Of a stretch of DNA of 64,000 nucleotides, positions 22,866-34,020 are shown one piece after another. The translations under genes were made by a program, and so were the position numbers. Within the stretch, counting starts at the first letter, position 1; the number at the start of each line of letters is the position of its first letter. The DNA lies in assembly GCA_036245525.1 (NCBI GenBank), contig BTPG01000002.1, positions 122,312,451 through 122,376,450 of the forward strand, read 5' to 3'. Source of the stretch: Semisulcospira habei (taxonomy: Eukaryota > Mollusca > Gastropoda > Semisulcospiridae). The notes under the pieces were generated by a model. It was given only the letters and a program-made list of their open reading frames with translations, did not search any database and was not told where the DNA came from.

Positions 22866-25829
22866 AGAACATTACACAACAATGTAACGATACAAATTTT
22901 GCCTCGAGTTATACATGATACTCACAAACCAGATAGGTGAGGCTAGCGCTGGCAGAATTGTCAGTACTCAAACCAAGGGGAATCACAGCGCTGGACAGAC
23001 AACAGTTAGATCCCCTGCCCCCGCCTATCAGGCACCCAATCGCCAGCCCACAGAGAAATACGCAGGTATAGAATAAGACAATCATTTCCATTCCTTAATA
23101 AGAATGGATCAGGTCTCTTATATAACCCATGTCTTTCTCCGGAACTTAGGAAGTAGGCAGGAGAAACATACATACACAAACATGAAGGTGCGCTACTATA
23201 TGTGGTCGGGTAAATACCCTGATTTCCCACAGTAGATGCACAGAACATTACACAACAATGTAACGATACAAATTTTGCCTCGAGTTATACATGATACTCA
23301 CAAACCAGATAGGTGAGGCTAGCGCTGGCAGAATTGTCAGTACTCAAACCAAGGGGAATCACAGCGCTGGACAGACAACAGTTAGATCCCCTGCCCCCGC
23401 CTATCAGGCACCCAATCGCCAGCCCACAGAGAAATACGCAGGTATAGAATAAGACAATCATTTCCATTCCTTAATAAGAATGGATCAGGTCTCTTATATA
23501 ACCCATGTCTTTCTCCGGAACTTAGGAAGTAGGCAGGAGAAACATACATACACAAACATGAAGGTGCGCTACTATATGTGGTCGGGTAAATACCCTGATT
23601 TCCCACAGTAGATGCACAGAACATTACACAACAATGTAACGATACAAATTTTGCCTCGAGTTATACATGATACTCACAAACCAGATAGGTGAGGCTAGCG
23701 CTGGCAGAATTGTCAGTACTCAAACCAAGGGGAATCACAGCGCTGGACAGACAACAGTTAGATCCCCTGCCCCCGCCTATCAGGCACCCAATCGCCAGCC
23801 CACAGAGAAATACGCAGGTATAGAATAAGACAATCATTTCCATTCCTTAATAAGAATGGATCAGGTCTCTTATATAACCCATGTCTTTCTCCGGAACTTA
23901 GGAAATAGGCAGGAGAAACATACATACACAAACATGAAGGTGCGCTACTATATGTGGTCGGGTAAATACCCTGATTTCCCACAGTAGATGCACAGAACAT
24001 TACACAACAATGTAACGATACAAATTTTGCCTCGAGTTATACATGATACAAACCAGATAGGTGAGGCTAGCGCTGGCAGAATTGTCAGTACTCAAACCAA
24101 GGGGAATCACAGCACTGGACAGACAACAGTTAGATCCCCTGCCCCCGCCTATCAGGCACCCAATCGCCAGCCCACAGAGAAATACGCAGGTATAGAATAA
24201 GACAATCATTTCCATTCCTTAATAAGAATGGATCAGGTCTCTTATATAACCCATGTCTTTCTCCGGAACTTAGGAAGTAGGCAGGAGAAACATACATACA
24301 CAAACATGAAGGTGCGCTACTATATGTGGTCGGGTAAATACCCTGATTTCCCACAGTAGATGCACAGAACATTACACAACAATGTAACGATACAAATTTT
24401 GCCTCGAGTTATACATGATACTCACAAACCAGATAGGTGAGGCTAGCGCTGGCAGAATTGTCAGTACTCAAACCAAGGGGAATCACAGCGCTGGACAGAC
24501 AACAGTTAGATCCCCTGCCCCCGCCTATCAGGCACCCAATCGCCAGCCCACAGAGAAATACGCAGGTATAGAATAAGACAATCATTTCCATTCCTTAATA
24601 AGAATGGATCAGGTATCTTATATAACCCATGTCTTTCTCCGGAACTTAGGAAGTAGGCAGGAGAAACATACATACACAAACATGAAGGTGCGCTACTATA
24701 TGTGGTCGGGTAAATACCCTGATTTCCCACAGTAGATGCACAGAACATTACACAACAATGTAACGATACAAATTTTGCCTCGAGTTATACATGATACTCA
24801 CAAACCAGATAGGTGAGGCTAGCGCTGGCAGAATTGTCAGTACTCAAACCAAGGGGAATCACAGCGCTGGACAGACAACAGTTAGATCCCCTGCCCCCGC
24901 CTATCAGGCACCCAATCGCCAGCCCACAGAGAAATACGCAGGTATAGAATAAGACAATAATTTCCATTCCTTAATAAGAATGGATCAGGTCTCTTATATA
25001 ACCCATGTCTTTCTCCGGAACTTAGGAAGTAGGCAGGAGAAACATACATACACAAACATGAAGGTGCGCTACTATATGTGGTCGGGTAAATACCCTGATT
25101 TCCCACAGTAGATGCACAGAACATTACACAACAATGTAACGATACAAATTTTGCCTCGAGTTATACATGATACTCACAAACCAGATAGGTGAGGCTAGCG
25201 CTGGCAGAATTGTCAGTACTCAAACCAAGGGGAATCACAGCGCTGGACAGACAACAGTTAGATCCCCTGCCCCCGCCTATCAGGCACCCAATCGCCAGCC
25301 CACAGAGAAATACGCAGGTATAGAATAAGACAATCATTTCCATTCCTTAATAAGAATGGATCAGGTCTCTTATATAACCCATGTCTTTCTCCGGAACTTA
25401 GGAAGTAGGCAGGAGAAACATACATACACAAACATGAAGGTGCGCTACTATATGTGGTCGGGTAAATACCCTGATTTCCCACAGTAGATGCACAGAACAT
25501 TACACAACAATGTAACGATACAAATTTTGCCTCGAGTTATACATGATACTCACAAACCAGATAGGTGAGGCTAGCGCTGGCAGAATTGTCAGTACTCAAA
25601 CCAAGGGGAATCACAGCGCTGGACAGACAACAGTTAGATCCCCTGCCCCCACCTATCAGGCACCCAATCGCCAGCCCACAGAGAAATACGCAGGTATAGA
25701 ATAAGACAATCATTTCTATTCCTTAATAAGAATGGATCAGGTCTCTTATATAACCCATGTCTTTCTCCGGAACTTAGGAAGTAGGCAGGAGAAACATACA
25801 TACACAAACATGAAGGTGCGCTACTATAT
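22866..25829. repeat. 376-bp tandem array, main segment
   Basis: Nearly eight further units with a 376-bp period and only scattered substitutions. One unit lacks CTCA after ATGATA (near 24049) and is 372 bp. Each unit has a 238-bp core (GTACTCAAACC to CTACTATAT) and a 138-bp spacer. Cores contain TCTTATATAACCC, TATA-like on both strands, and a small inverted repeat CCATTC...GAATGG. Two overlapping minus-strand frames of 60 and 80 codons recur in every unit but match nothing I know. The array ends on a complete core, next to L2-like coding sequence. Confidence 0.95.
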
Positions 25830-28562
25830 TAGTTCCTAAACACGCCCTTATATTTTCATATTTTTGGTGTGTCCGAGTCAAGGCTTAAAAGTTCAATAAG
25901 GGATAACTCCATTTCTGTCCCAAATTTCTCAGTACTCCGCAGAGATGCCTCAAGCCCTCAACACACTGGACTAGCTGTATATATACATAATTCAATACTT
26001 GGTAACGTCAAACGGCGACAAGACTTAGAGTCAGCTCAAGTGGAAAGCTTGTGGGTAGAAGTGAAGACATCTAAATCACCCCCCGTCCTCATTGGCTTTA
26101 TTTATAGAAATCCTGCAGCCAGCTGGGACTGGTACGATGACTTCGTAGCAATGATGGATAACGTAAATCAAAATAAAGCTGACGTTTTTGGGGGCGATTT
26201 TAATATTGATCTTTCTAAATCTGAAGGGTCCAATGCTGCATGGGCGTCAACAACAGCACTATTCGGTTTAGAACAGTTAATTAAAACCCCTACTAGAACC
26301 ACATGTACATCTTCAACCCTGATTGGTCATGTTTATGTGACAAATGATGATAAAATATCAAATGTACATGTTCCCTCCTTAGCTGTCAGTGACCATAACC
26401 CAGTATGTTGCACAGTCTCCATGAAACTAGACAAACAGAACAAAAAGAGACATAAAACAATTAAATATCGTTCTTTCAAAACATTTAATAACGGCGACTT
26501 TCTGCGGGATCTGCGAAATACTCCTTTCAGTGATGTGTATAACCACACTTCTCCTGACAGTGCCCTGTCGTACTGGATGGATCTATTCCTTGGGGTCCTA
26601 AATAAGCATGCGCCCATACGAGAAAAACAAGTTAAGCACTCTACCCTGCCACCCTGGTTAACAGTAGATGTCAAACAGGCCATGTCATTTAGAGACAAAC
26701 TTAAGAAAGAAAAACAGTTTGATGAATATAAGAAACAATGAAATCGTGTTAAATACTTAGTGAGAGCGTCAAAAAACTGTTCTTCCAGGAAATGATTAGG
26801 GACAAAAAAGATACAGCATCGGTGTGGAAAGCCCTGAACGTTATAACAAAGGGTAAATCAGCCCCTGAAATACCATCCCATTTGTCAGCTGATATATTAA
26901 ATAACCACTTCCTATCGACAGCTGAAACACTTGCTCAGTCAGCTGCAAGTAGTAACGCAGAGTACCAAGTTCCTAGTGTACTGGAAAAATACTGTGAGGC
27001 CAAAAATATACTGCAGACATTCATCATTCCTGATATTACCATCGTTGAAGTCGGCAAATTTATCTCTAGCATGCCGAACAAAAAGTCCACCGGGATGGAT
27101 GGTATAGACAACAAAATGCTGAAAATGTCGCTACCATATACAGTAGAGGCACTCACTTATATCTTTAACCTCTTTATAAAACACAGCACGTTTCCAACTA
27201 TTTTCAAAGAGGCCAAAGTAATTCCAATCCCTAAATCAAAAGATCTTGAAGATGTCAATAACTACCGTCCTATCTCACTTTTGTCGGCCCTGTCAAAGCC
27301 CCTTGAAAAACACATACAAAAACACCTCCTCGATTTTCTAGAAAAGGGCAATTTCATAAATATTCATCAGTCCGGCTTTAGACCGAAACACTCATGTCAG
27401 TCAGCACTGGCACACATTGTAGACAGCTGGCTGGAATCAATAAATAAAAACCTGATGTCTGTAGCTGTTTTCTTAGACCTACAAAAAGCATTTGATCTTG
27501 TCGACCATGACATGCTCTTAAAGAAGCTAGCAGCATACCATATAAGTGAAACTGCCATAGCATTGTTTAGATCATACCTAAAAGACAGAAAACAAAAATA
27601 TACCCATGGAAAATACTCTAAACAGAGACAAGTTAACTACGGTGTCCCCCAGGGGTCGATCTTGGCACCTCTTCTATTTATAATATTCATTAATGATTTG
27701 CCTTTGCATATTACTAACACTGATGTCAATTGCAACCTGTTTGCGGACGATCCGAGCCTCCATGTTTCGGGTAAAAAAACAGCTGACATTAACCTTAGCT
27801 TACAAAGTAGTCTCAGCGAGGTTTCCGACTTGGTGTAGAGAGAATCATATGGTTCTTCATCCAGGAAAAACAAAGAGTATTTTAATCACTACACGACAAA
27901 AACACCAACGCCGACCACAGCCCTTACATTTACAACTGAACGCTAAACCGATAGAACAAGTCACAGAGCGTAAATTCTTGGAAATACACGTTGACGAACA
28001 ATTATATTGGGAGACGCATATAAATACAGTCTGTAAAACCATTGCTAAAAACACTTTTCTGTTGTTCCAGCTTAGACAAGTAACGGATACACATACTCGT
28101 AAACTGTTTTTTCACGCTTATATCAAGTCTCACGTTGATTATGTCTCCACAGTGTGGGACGGTTGTAGTGATGTTCACATGAACAGGTTAAACTCTATAT
28201 ATAAAAGAACTGTCAAAATGAGATATACGCGGCCCATTCCTACCACAGACAGATTTAGACATCTAAACATTCTCGGCCTGCGTCAACAACTTAATTTCAA
28301 CAAATGCATCCTCATGCACAAGATATTAAATAACATGACACCGCAGTATCTAACCACCAAATTTATGCCACAGCAAGAACGTGAACGGACCTCAAGGAAC
28401 AATACTTTACCCCTACCTCTGCCTAGAATTGACCTCTTTAAAACTAGTTTATCCTTTTCTGGACCGTTTGTATGGAACACTATTCCTGCACATTTGAAGA
28501 CTATAGCCTCGCTTGGAATCTTTAAAACGAAACTTTTTGATTACCTGATGAGCCAAACATAA
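25830..28562 (+). pseudogene. L2/CR1-like LINE endonuclease-reverse transcriptase, broken
   Basis: Endonuclease blocks are FHIFGVSESRL, LAVYIHNS, IGFIYRNP, GGDFNIDL and VSDHNPV. An in-frame TGA follows KKQ near 26740, and a one-base loss near 26780 shifts the frame. RT blocks are KSTGMDGIDNKML, NNYRPISLLSALSK, FLDLQKAFDLVDH, GVPQGSILAPLLF and catalytic FADD (followed by P). A TAG after SDLV at about 27836 and another shift lead to the last part, ending WNTIPAHLKTIASLGIFKTKL. The left end of the endonuclease lies before the tandem array at about 12050-12107. Confidence 0.88.
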
Positions 28563-28629
28563 CAACACTGGGCATTTAAACAAACCCTGATAGTTAATGC
28601 TTTCATGTCATATATGCATTTATCTATAT

Positions 28630-28633
<4 letters not shown>

Positions 28634-28683
<50 letters not shown>
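28634..28683. repeat. (TG)n microsatellite
   Basis: About 25 TG repeats in the 3' leader of the L2-like LINE, followed by AT-rich sequence with ATT triplets near 28785-28803. Confidence 0.95.
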
Positions 28684-28684
<1 letters not shown>

Positions 28685-28924
28685 TATAAGATGAATGTTG
28701 AGTGTCACTATTATTTTGTGTAAATAATTATTTTTTTTTAAATTTTATTGTTGCTTGAAATAATATGTGTAAATATAATTCTTTATTATTATTATTATTA
28801 TTATCTTTTAATCTATTTTATGTTGTAGATGTTAGCAACAGCAAATTTGTAAAATGACGATTTATTTCTGTCAAAACTTTTTACCATTGATAAATAAAGT
28901 TTCATCATCATCATCATCATCATC

Positions 28925-29312
28925 TTCCTTGTTCCCAAGCCCGGAGGCAAGTGGCAGCCTGTCGGTGCTAAACAAGTACATTTCAGCCCCTCGCTTCAGG
29001 AAGGAGACAGCCAGAGCCCTGAGGGCGGCAGTGCAGCCACAGGATTTCGGCGTGAGCCTCGACTTTGCGGACGCATATCTCCACATACCCATCCACCCGT
29101 CGTCGTGGTGGTATCTGCGCTTCGCCTTCCGCGGGGTGGTGTATCAGTTTTGGGCCCTGCCATTCGGACTCAACCTCAGCCCGTGGGTCTTCACCAGGGT
29201 CATAGTCGTTTCCAGGTTCCAACAAGTGGCCTCCAGCCCAACTTCCAACTACCTGGACGATCCGCTCCTCCGGAACCAGATGGTGAAAGCGTTGGAGGAG
29301 GACAGGGATTAG
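28925..29312 (+). pseudogene. DIRS copy C reverse transcriptase, core piece
   Basis: Resumes the RT interrupted at 11728. It shows RKETARALRAAVQP, SLDFADAYLHIPIHPSSWW, FRGVVYQFWALPFGLNLSPW and the catalytic NYLDDPLLRNQ. It stops in TAG soon after ALEEDRD, and the text then runs into a C-rich tract (29340-29360). The RNase H domain expected next is missing. Confidence 0.88.
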
Positions 29313-29339
29313 TCCACAAGCTAGGAAGGTCTACCGTGC

Positions 29340-29589
29340 ACCCCCCCCCCCCCCACCCCCCAGTACTCAATAAGATGGGTTTCAAAGTGTTCCTTAGTAT
29401 GTCCTGAGATGTTTAAGCCATGTTCCCCGAAAATCCTTAGGAACACACCAGAGACATAGCCGATGGCGCAAGGGTACCCCCATTCACGCTCTTTGCATCT
29501 GCTAAAATGAGGTTGAGAAACATTTTCCTCTAAATAAATCAGAATTCATTTTAGAAGCCCAAATCAGGCAATATTCTGTTAAGGCCTAT
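29340..29589. other. C-rich tract and unassigned sequence inside DIRS copy C
   Basis: A run of about 15 C, an A and more C at 29340-29360, then AT-rich sequence unlike other DIRS copies. It replaces the RNase H and early recombinase region, so it marks a deletion with filler or a small foreign insertion. Confidence 0.6.
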
Positions 29590-29912
29590 TCCTGCCCTTG
29601 GCTCCGGGCAGATGAAACATCTCTGTGCAGACGATCTCTTCCTGGCTACGCTGAGTCATCCAGTCGGCGTACAAAGAGCTCTCCCCAGAACAGACCAGTA
29701 CGATGTGCATCTGGTCACATGAGGTCGGAGCAGTGGCTGCAAGCATCACCTTTGACCACAACTGTGCAGTGAGAGACATTGTGGCTGCCGTGGGTTGGCA
29801 GGCCGAATCTACCTTTTCCCACTTCTACCTGCAAAACCTATCTGGCCAGCGCGACAACCTGGCCCTAGTGGGGGACATCTCGGCGGCGCAGCACTCTCTA
29901 GGTAACGCCTAG
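29590..29912 (+). pseudogene. DIRS copy C tyrosine recombinase, C-terminal remnant
   Basis: Matches the C-terminal catalytic part of the copy E recombinase. HEVGAVAASITFDHNCAV stands where copy E has HEVRAMATSVAFDRNCAV, so the second arginine of the catalytic set is glycine. The tyrosine region AESTFSHFYLQNL and ALVGDISAAQHSL are present. In-frame stops occur in the upstream part. Inactive. Confidence 0.82.
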
Positions 29913-30036
29913 CTAGAATTGTCGGGAGTGGGTGCGTAGGGGGGGCCTCGATAGTTAACGCGCTGAGGCACTCGGGCAAAGGTGTACCGGGCGATGATGC
30001 ATAGGGGGCGGTACCCTCCTCCTATTCACCATTCTT

Positions 30037-30130
30037 CCTAGTAGTAATGTCATCGGTAAAGATTTTGAGAAAATAAATGGATTTTCTCTAAAATGTATTT
30101 TTTCGAAAAATACTTAGTGATGGCATTACT
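30037..30130. repeat. DIRS copy C internal complementary region
   Basis: The first half is the reverse complement of the left outer end (ATTTATTTTCTCAAAATC, 8483 on). The second half is the reverse complement of the right outer end (AAATACATTTTAGAGAAAA, to about 30346). In DIRS elements this region bridges the two ends during formation of circular DNA. Confidence 0.85.
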
Positions 30131-30153
30131 CAGAGGTCCCTCCCTCCTACCCC

Positions 30154-30346
30154 GGTGAGCGCTCCACCGGATAGGGAGGTAGGGGAGGCTACTCGGGGTC
30201 TCTTGGTAACGACTCCCTAGAGTCGCCTCCCCGGTTGTGGGGTACACAACGAGTTTTGGGGGCTAAAATTAATATGCTAAGCGAACCTTCCTAGTAGTAA
30301 TGCCATCGGTAAGTAATTTTCAAAAAAATACATTTTAGAGAAAAAT
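30154..30346. repeat. DIRS copy C right inverted terminal repeat
   Basis: Reverse complement of the left repeat at 8483-8657, with an extra right-specific outer end (TAAGTAATTTTC to AGAGAAAAAT). It ends about 115 bp before the next MTG2-like exon. Confidence 0.87.
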
Positions 30347-30460
30347 TAACAGTTTCAGCAATGTCTGTAGCATGCTCAGGGTCTGTCCCAGTGTACGCGC
30401 AGTATTGTGGTCAACAGTAACTGCAGCATGTGTTGTGCCTATTGTACACTTGTGTTGCAG

Positions 30461-30576
30461 CGTCCACCAACTGCAAGTCCCTGGGCAACCTTAAGTCCAT
30501 CATCACAGCACAGAACGGGGTTAAGGGCAGTACACAGATGTGTCATGGGAGAAATGCTGAACACACTCACATTGAG
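30461..30576 (+). CDS. MTG2: Obg-family GTPase (MTG2-like), internal exon b
   Basis: Preceded by TTGTGTTGCAG and followed by GTTGGT. Its first two bases CG complete the codon begun at 8462, giving alanine. Thirty-eight codons follow and end on a full codon (GAG). The product continues the Obg fold. It has SLGNLKSIITAQNGVKGS, then CHGRNAEHTHIE, the part that precedes VPVGT in MTG2 proteins. It joins the next exon in frame with no gap in the family pattern. The exon is too short to stand out as a long open frame, and the splice phases are the main support. Confidence 0.88.
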
Positions 30577-30655
30577 GTTGGTAGATCTTTTTGCTGTGGT
30601 TAACAGCACTTTGTCTTTAACTGGACATTAACCCATTTAGCCCCAACACACTACA

Positions 30656-30882
30656 GCAGGAGATGGATCGACCATGATAATTCAAGGGTAGGGCCAGATT
30701 TGCTTGGCACCTGATGGTGCCAACCCAATCTGGCACTACCCTTGAATTATCATGTTTGATCCATCTCCTGCAGATGGATCGACCATGATAATTCAAGGGT
30801 AGGGCCAGATTTGCTTGGCACCTGATGGTGCCAACCCAATCTGGCACTACCCTTGAATTATCATGTTTGATCCATCTCCTGC
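30656..30882. repeat. Intronic hairpin family, two copies in tandem
   Basis: Two near-identical palindromes with a 111-bp period (30656-30771 and about 30771-30882). Each pairs GATCGACCATGATAATTC with the far arm, and the centre is GGCACCTGATGGTGCC. The sequence just before the first copy, CACACTACAGCAGGAGATGG, recurs before the copy at 38500. The two units differ hardly at all, so the duplication is recent or homogenised. Confidence 0.88.
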
Positions 30883-31709
30883 AACTGGTACACAGTTGTT
30901 AAGTAACACCTTTAAAATTTAGGCTATAGAGCCTTGGGGTTAAATGCGTTAATGTTAGAATCCTCACAGACGAATCCACACAGTAAATTAAATGTCAGTG
31001 CAATCAACTTTCAGTGCTCGCTTCACACTTGCGTCCATTTCAGTATCAACGTGACTTGCAGCATTATTTGCCAAGCCAAACCATGTGATGCAGGTGATCG
31101 TGGCTGTCATTCTCAACTTGACATAGCATTGAAAAAAAATTGAACCGAGTTCTATTTTGACAAAGTGGATAGGGAGTTGAATTCAGCTCTCAGAATACTG
31201 ATCTACTTTGTTTTAATTACTGATAAGTGCTTTTCAAGTGCGTGAGGCCCAATAGTTGATTTGTCTGTGAGAGCCTTTAAACAGTCTTCTGTCATTGACA
31301 ATCTATTTATCCTCATGGATGAAGAATAAAATGTGGAGCTTGGTGTGAACAGATATTTCTCCCACTGTTGCCGCATATTCCTTTGATCTTAAACAAGTAT
31401 CTCTACTGCACGGTAGCCAATGAGTGTCATTTGCATTGCATATTAACTCTCTACGTATGTGACTGAACATCGCTCACCATGGGGGCAGCAGCTATTTTTT
31501 TTACCGTCCTACAATTAGCACAGTTTTAGCTAATTACCAACATCTGTGGGGTCTGGTGACCATCATGATTAGCCTGTAAGCCTAGCCTTCATCACCAGCT
31601 GGAGGATGATGTAAAATTTATTGGGGATCCAGATGTGGAAGTAGACCATTGCTGTGAAAAGGTCATCAATCCTCAATCTGTGTCACGCCATTTCATCGCG
31701 CGGGGACAG
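30883..31709. other. Intron sequence, nothing recognised
   Basis: AT-rich, with no exon, RNA gene or transposon recognised. Confidence 0.5.
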
Positions 31710-32415
31710 TATGTCACAGCAGTCTGAGCGTGGTAGAAGCGACAGCAAGAAGCGAAAACAGCTACAAAATAGAGCGACTTGAGTGGTCAAGAAACACCTA
31801 GACAAAAGAAGAGCAAAGCCAAGAACAGGACTTTAAAGTCGAGATCACTCAGTGTTTCAGCTTCTATTCAAGATGACTTTATTGTCAAGATGACTTTATT
31901 GTTGCTGTGATATGTGATAAAAATCATACACAGCAAAATTTGTCTTGCCACAGCAGGTGCTGCTCACATTCACTCACTTGCTTATTCCACAAATTACAAT
32001 AACAGAACTACAAAATGGACAATGACTCAGGACGGGTGAAGCCCGTTGCCAAGGCATCTAATGGCCGGCGCCAGTGGCCTCATCCCGACCCGAACCTCCC
32101 TGACAAAAACAGAATGCTAAGACAGCCCTATTTCTCCTGAACACACTAGTATATTCTCTTTTGTTAATTCCTACTTGACTAAAGCTAGTACATAAAAATA
32201 CAAGTTAACAACAGAAACAAATTACCGTCGAAAGGAAAATAATCTCCAAACATAAAACAATGGTGAAAGCTGCACCTGAAGGCCCGTCGCCATAGTACAG
32301 CGCCGGTGTTCAGAGGGCACCGCTCCGACAAAGTCCGTCAACATCATTTATAGCACATATAATGTCATGATGGTAACATGATCTTGCAACAAGTAGGTCA
32401 GACGCTGCCACTGAT

Positions 32416-33478
32416 GTGTCGCACATAGTTGCAGGCACAGTGATGGCGGTCCGCAGAGACGGATACAGTGTCAAGGACAGTGTCAGTGACGGTAGGGGTG
32501 ACGGTGCGAGGGTTGATCTGTCGAGTAAGGCAGAGGATGTTTCTAATGTCCTTCTGCACAAGATTCGGAGCATGTTTAAGAAGATCGACATTCTCAGCTC
32601 GATGGTGGATGAGCTTAATGGAAGGATCATGGAACTTCACATTGAAAACGACCAACTGAAAAAAGACATTGGCAGTATGAAGGAGAGAGAGGTACAGCTG
32701 AAGAGCCAAGTGACGGAAGCGAAACACCAAGTTGCGCTCGCACACAAACGTGTGGTCGACCTCAAACAGTACACGAGGAGAAATAACATCCAAGTGTTTG
32801 GTGTTCAGGAGGGAGAGATGGAGTCAGCTGAGGCGGTAGAGAATAAGGTACTGAAAATTATCCACGACAAGCTAGGCCTGAGTGACATCAAAACAAGTGA
32901 CGTTGAGTCGTGTCATCGGCTGGGGGAAAAACAATCGGGCAGCATACAGTCAGTGATCGTCCGCTTCTGTTCCTGGAAGGTTACCCAACTGGTTATGCGT
33001 AATAAGAAAACTCAAAGGCACAGACCTAATGATCGTTGAGGACTTAACTCATGAGAACTATGCACTGTTGACTCAGTGTAGGGGGCACCCCAATGCCGTT
33101 TCAGTGTGGTCAAGACTGGGCAAGATCTATGCAAAGACCGTCGATCTCCAGATCGTGCAGGTTGACAAAATTGCCGACCTGAACAATCGGGAGATTGACA
33201 TGGCCGCTGCCTCTGCCTCCATCCCCGAAAGTGTTGTGGGACGTGGACGCCACACTTGGAGGGGTGGACATGGACGTGGAGGCCAGGGGTCTGCTTTTTG
33301 GGGGCGTGGCCGCCAGCCTGCATGGCATGCTCGTAGTCACAGTGGCCCCTCTCAGGGCGCTACGTTTAGCTCTACAGCTCGGGGTGGTATTCTATCATCC
33401 CACCCATTTACCATTGCCTTGTCGACAATGGAAAATGATAGTCTGAGTGAAGAAACCACCTTGAAAGAACGACTGTAA
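32416..33478 (+). pseudogene. L1/Tx1-like ORF1, coiled-coil RNA-binding protein, frameshifted
   Basis: A heptad-rich stretch (IRSMFKKIDILSSMVDEL, then HIENDQLKKDIGSM and EVQLKSQVTEAKHQVAL) is followed by RRNNIQVFGVQE, typical of L1-type ORF1 proteins where an RRM follows the coiled coil. At about 33005-33020 a lost base moves the frame. The second frame continues LMIVEDLTHENYALL and ends in an RGG-like tail (GRGRHTWRGGHGRGGQG). The stop is at 33476-33478. Confidence 0.8.
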
Positions 33479-33519
33479 CCACTGGTAATGCAATGTTACG
33501 GTGATGCAATGTTTACATT

Positions 33520-34020
33520 ATAATAATAATAATAATAATGAGTATTTATATAGCGCTTAATCTTACTCAAAAGCTCTAAGTGCTTTACAATCTGTACACA
33601 AAAATAAAATACAATGACATATGCACATAACAAACAAAGCACAATGCCCGAACACACCACTTTTACAATAAACTAAACAACAATACATACATAATAATTT
33701 ATATTCTAATTAACATTCAGTCTAAACAAGGAGGATTGCAGAACTACAACTAAGGCATCAAACACTGGCAGTTATTCAAAGTAAAGCTTGAAGAGGTGAG
33801 TTTTCAACGACCTCTTGAAGTCAGAGACAGACTCACTGTTTCTGACCTCAAGAGGAAGTGTATTCCATAACACTGGGGCTTGATAAACAAAAGTGCGCTG
33901 ACCAAATGTTTTAGTTTGGACAGAAGGTACACACAACTTCCGTTTATCAGAAGAGGAGCGGAGCTCACGAGAGGGTGTATACACATGCAGCAAAGAGGAC
34001 AAGTATTCTGGGCTGGACAA
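33520..34020 (-). mobile_element. CR1/L2-type LINE 3' fragment, minus strand
   Basis: The minus strand encodes EYLSSLLHVYTPSRELRSS through VLWNTLPLEVRNSESVSDF to SLKTHLFKLYFE with a stop near 33772. It is homologous to the C-terminus at 1-237. Its untranslated tail ends in ATT triplets at 33522-33538. It is 5'-truncated in the C-terminal RT tail. Confidence 0.85.

Larger units (their letters stand above)
11729..28922 (+). mobile_element. L2/CR1-like LINE, interrupted by tandem array and two LINEs
   Basis: Inserted in the RT of DIRS copy C, with TCTTC on both sides (11724-11728 and 28923-28927). The 5' part is AT-rich (11729-12040). The endonuclease start LRIGHLNIYHL is read at about 12050-12107, and the frame resumes after the array with NTPLYFHIFGVSESRL near 25838. 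RT with FADD follows, and the 3' end is AATAAAGTTTCATCATCATC, a TCA-repeat tail. Several stops and frameshifts make it dead. The 376-bp array (12108-25829) lies inside its endonuclease coding region. Confidence 0.83.
8483..30346 (+). mobile_element. DIRS-like tyrosine-recombinase retrotransposon, copy C (nested host)
   Basis: Inverted terminal repeats lie at 8483-8657 and 30154-30346. A 94-bp internal complementary region at 30037-30130 is complementary to both outer ends, the diagnostic DIRS layout. ORF1, reverse transcriptase and tyrosine recombinase remnants run in order at 8885-11215, 11525-11728 plus 28925-29312, and 29590-29912. The RNase H region and most of the recombinase are deleted. 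Bases 11729-28922 are a later L2-like insertion carrying further elements. The element lies in intron 1 of the MTG2-like gene, its left end only 20 bp after the donor site. Defective. Confidence 0.88.

Noticed and set aside
22909..25500. Repeated 60- and 80-codon minus-strand genes in the 376-bp units
   Set aside because: They overlap each other, recur only because the unit recurs, and resemble no known protein.
22866..25829. CRISPR-like array
   Set aside because: The units are 376 bp, nearly identical along their whole length with no unique spacers, and lie in an animal genome without cas genes.
12108..25829. Array as a tandem 5' promoter of the L2-like LINE, like mouse L1 monomers
   Set aside because: Endonuclease codons (LRIGHLNIYHL) lie upstream of the array, so it interrupts the coding region and is not a leader.
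33029..33478. Independent RGG-box RNA-binding gene
   Set aside because: It continues the L1/Tx1-like ORF1 after a one-base shift, so it is part of that relic.
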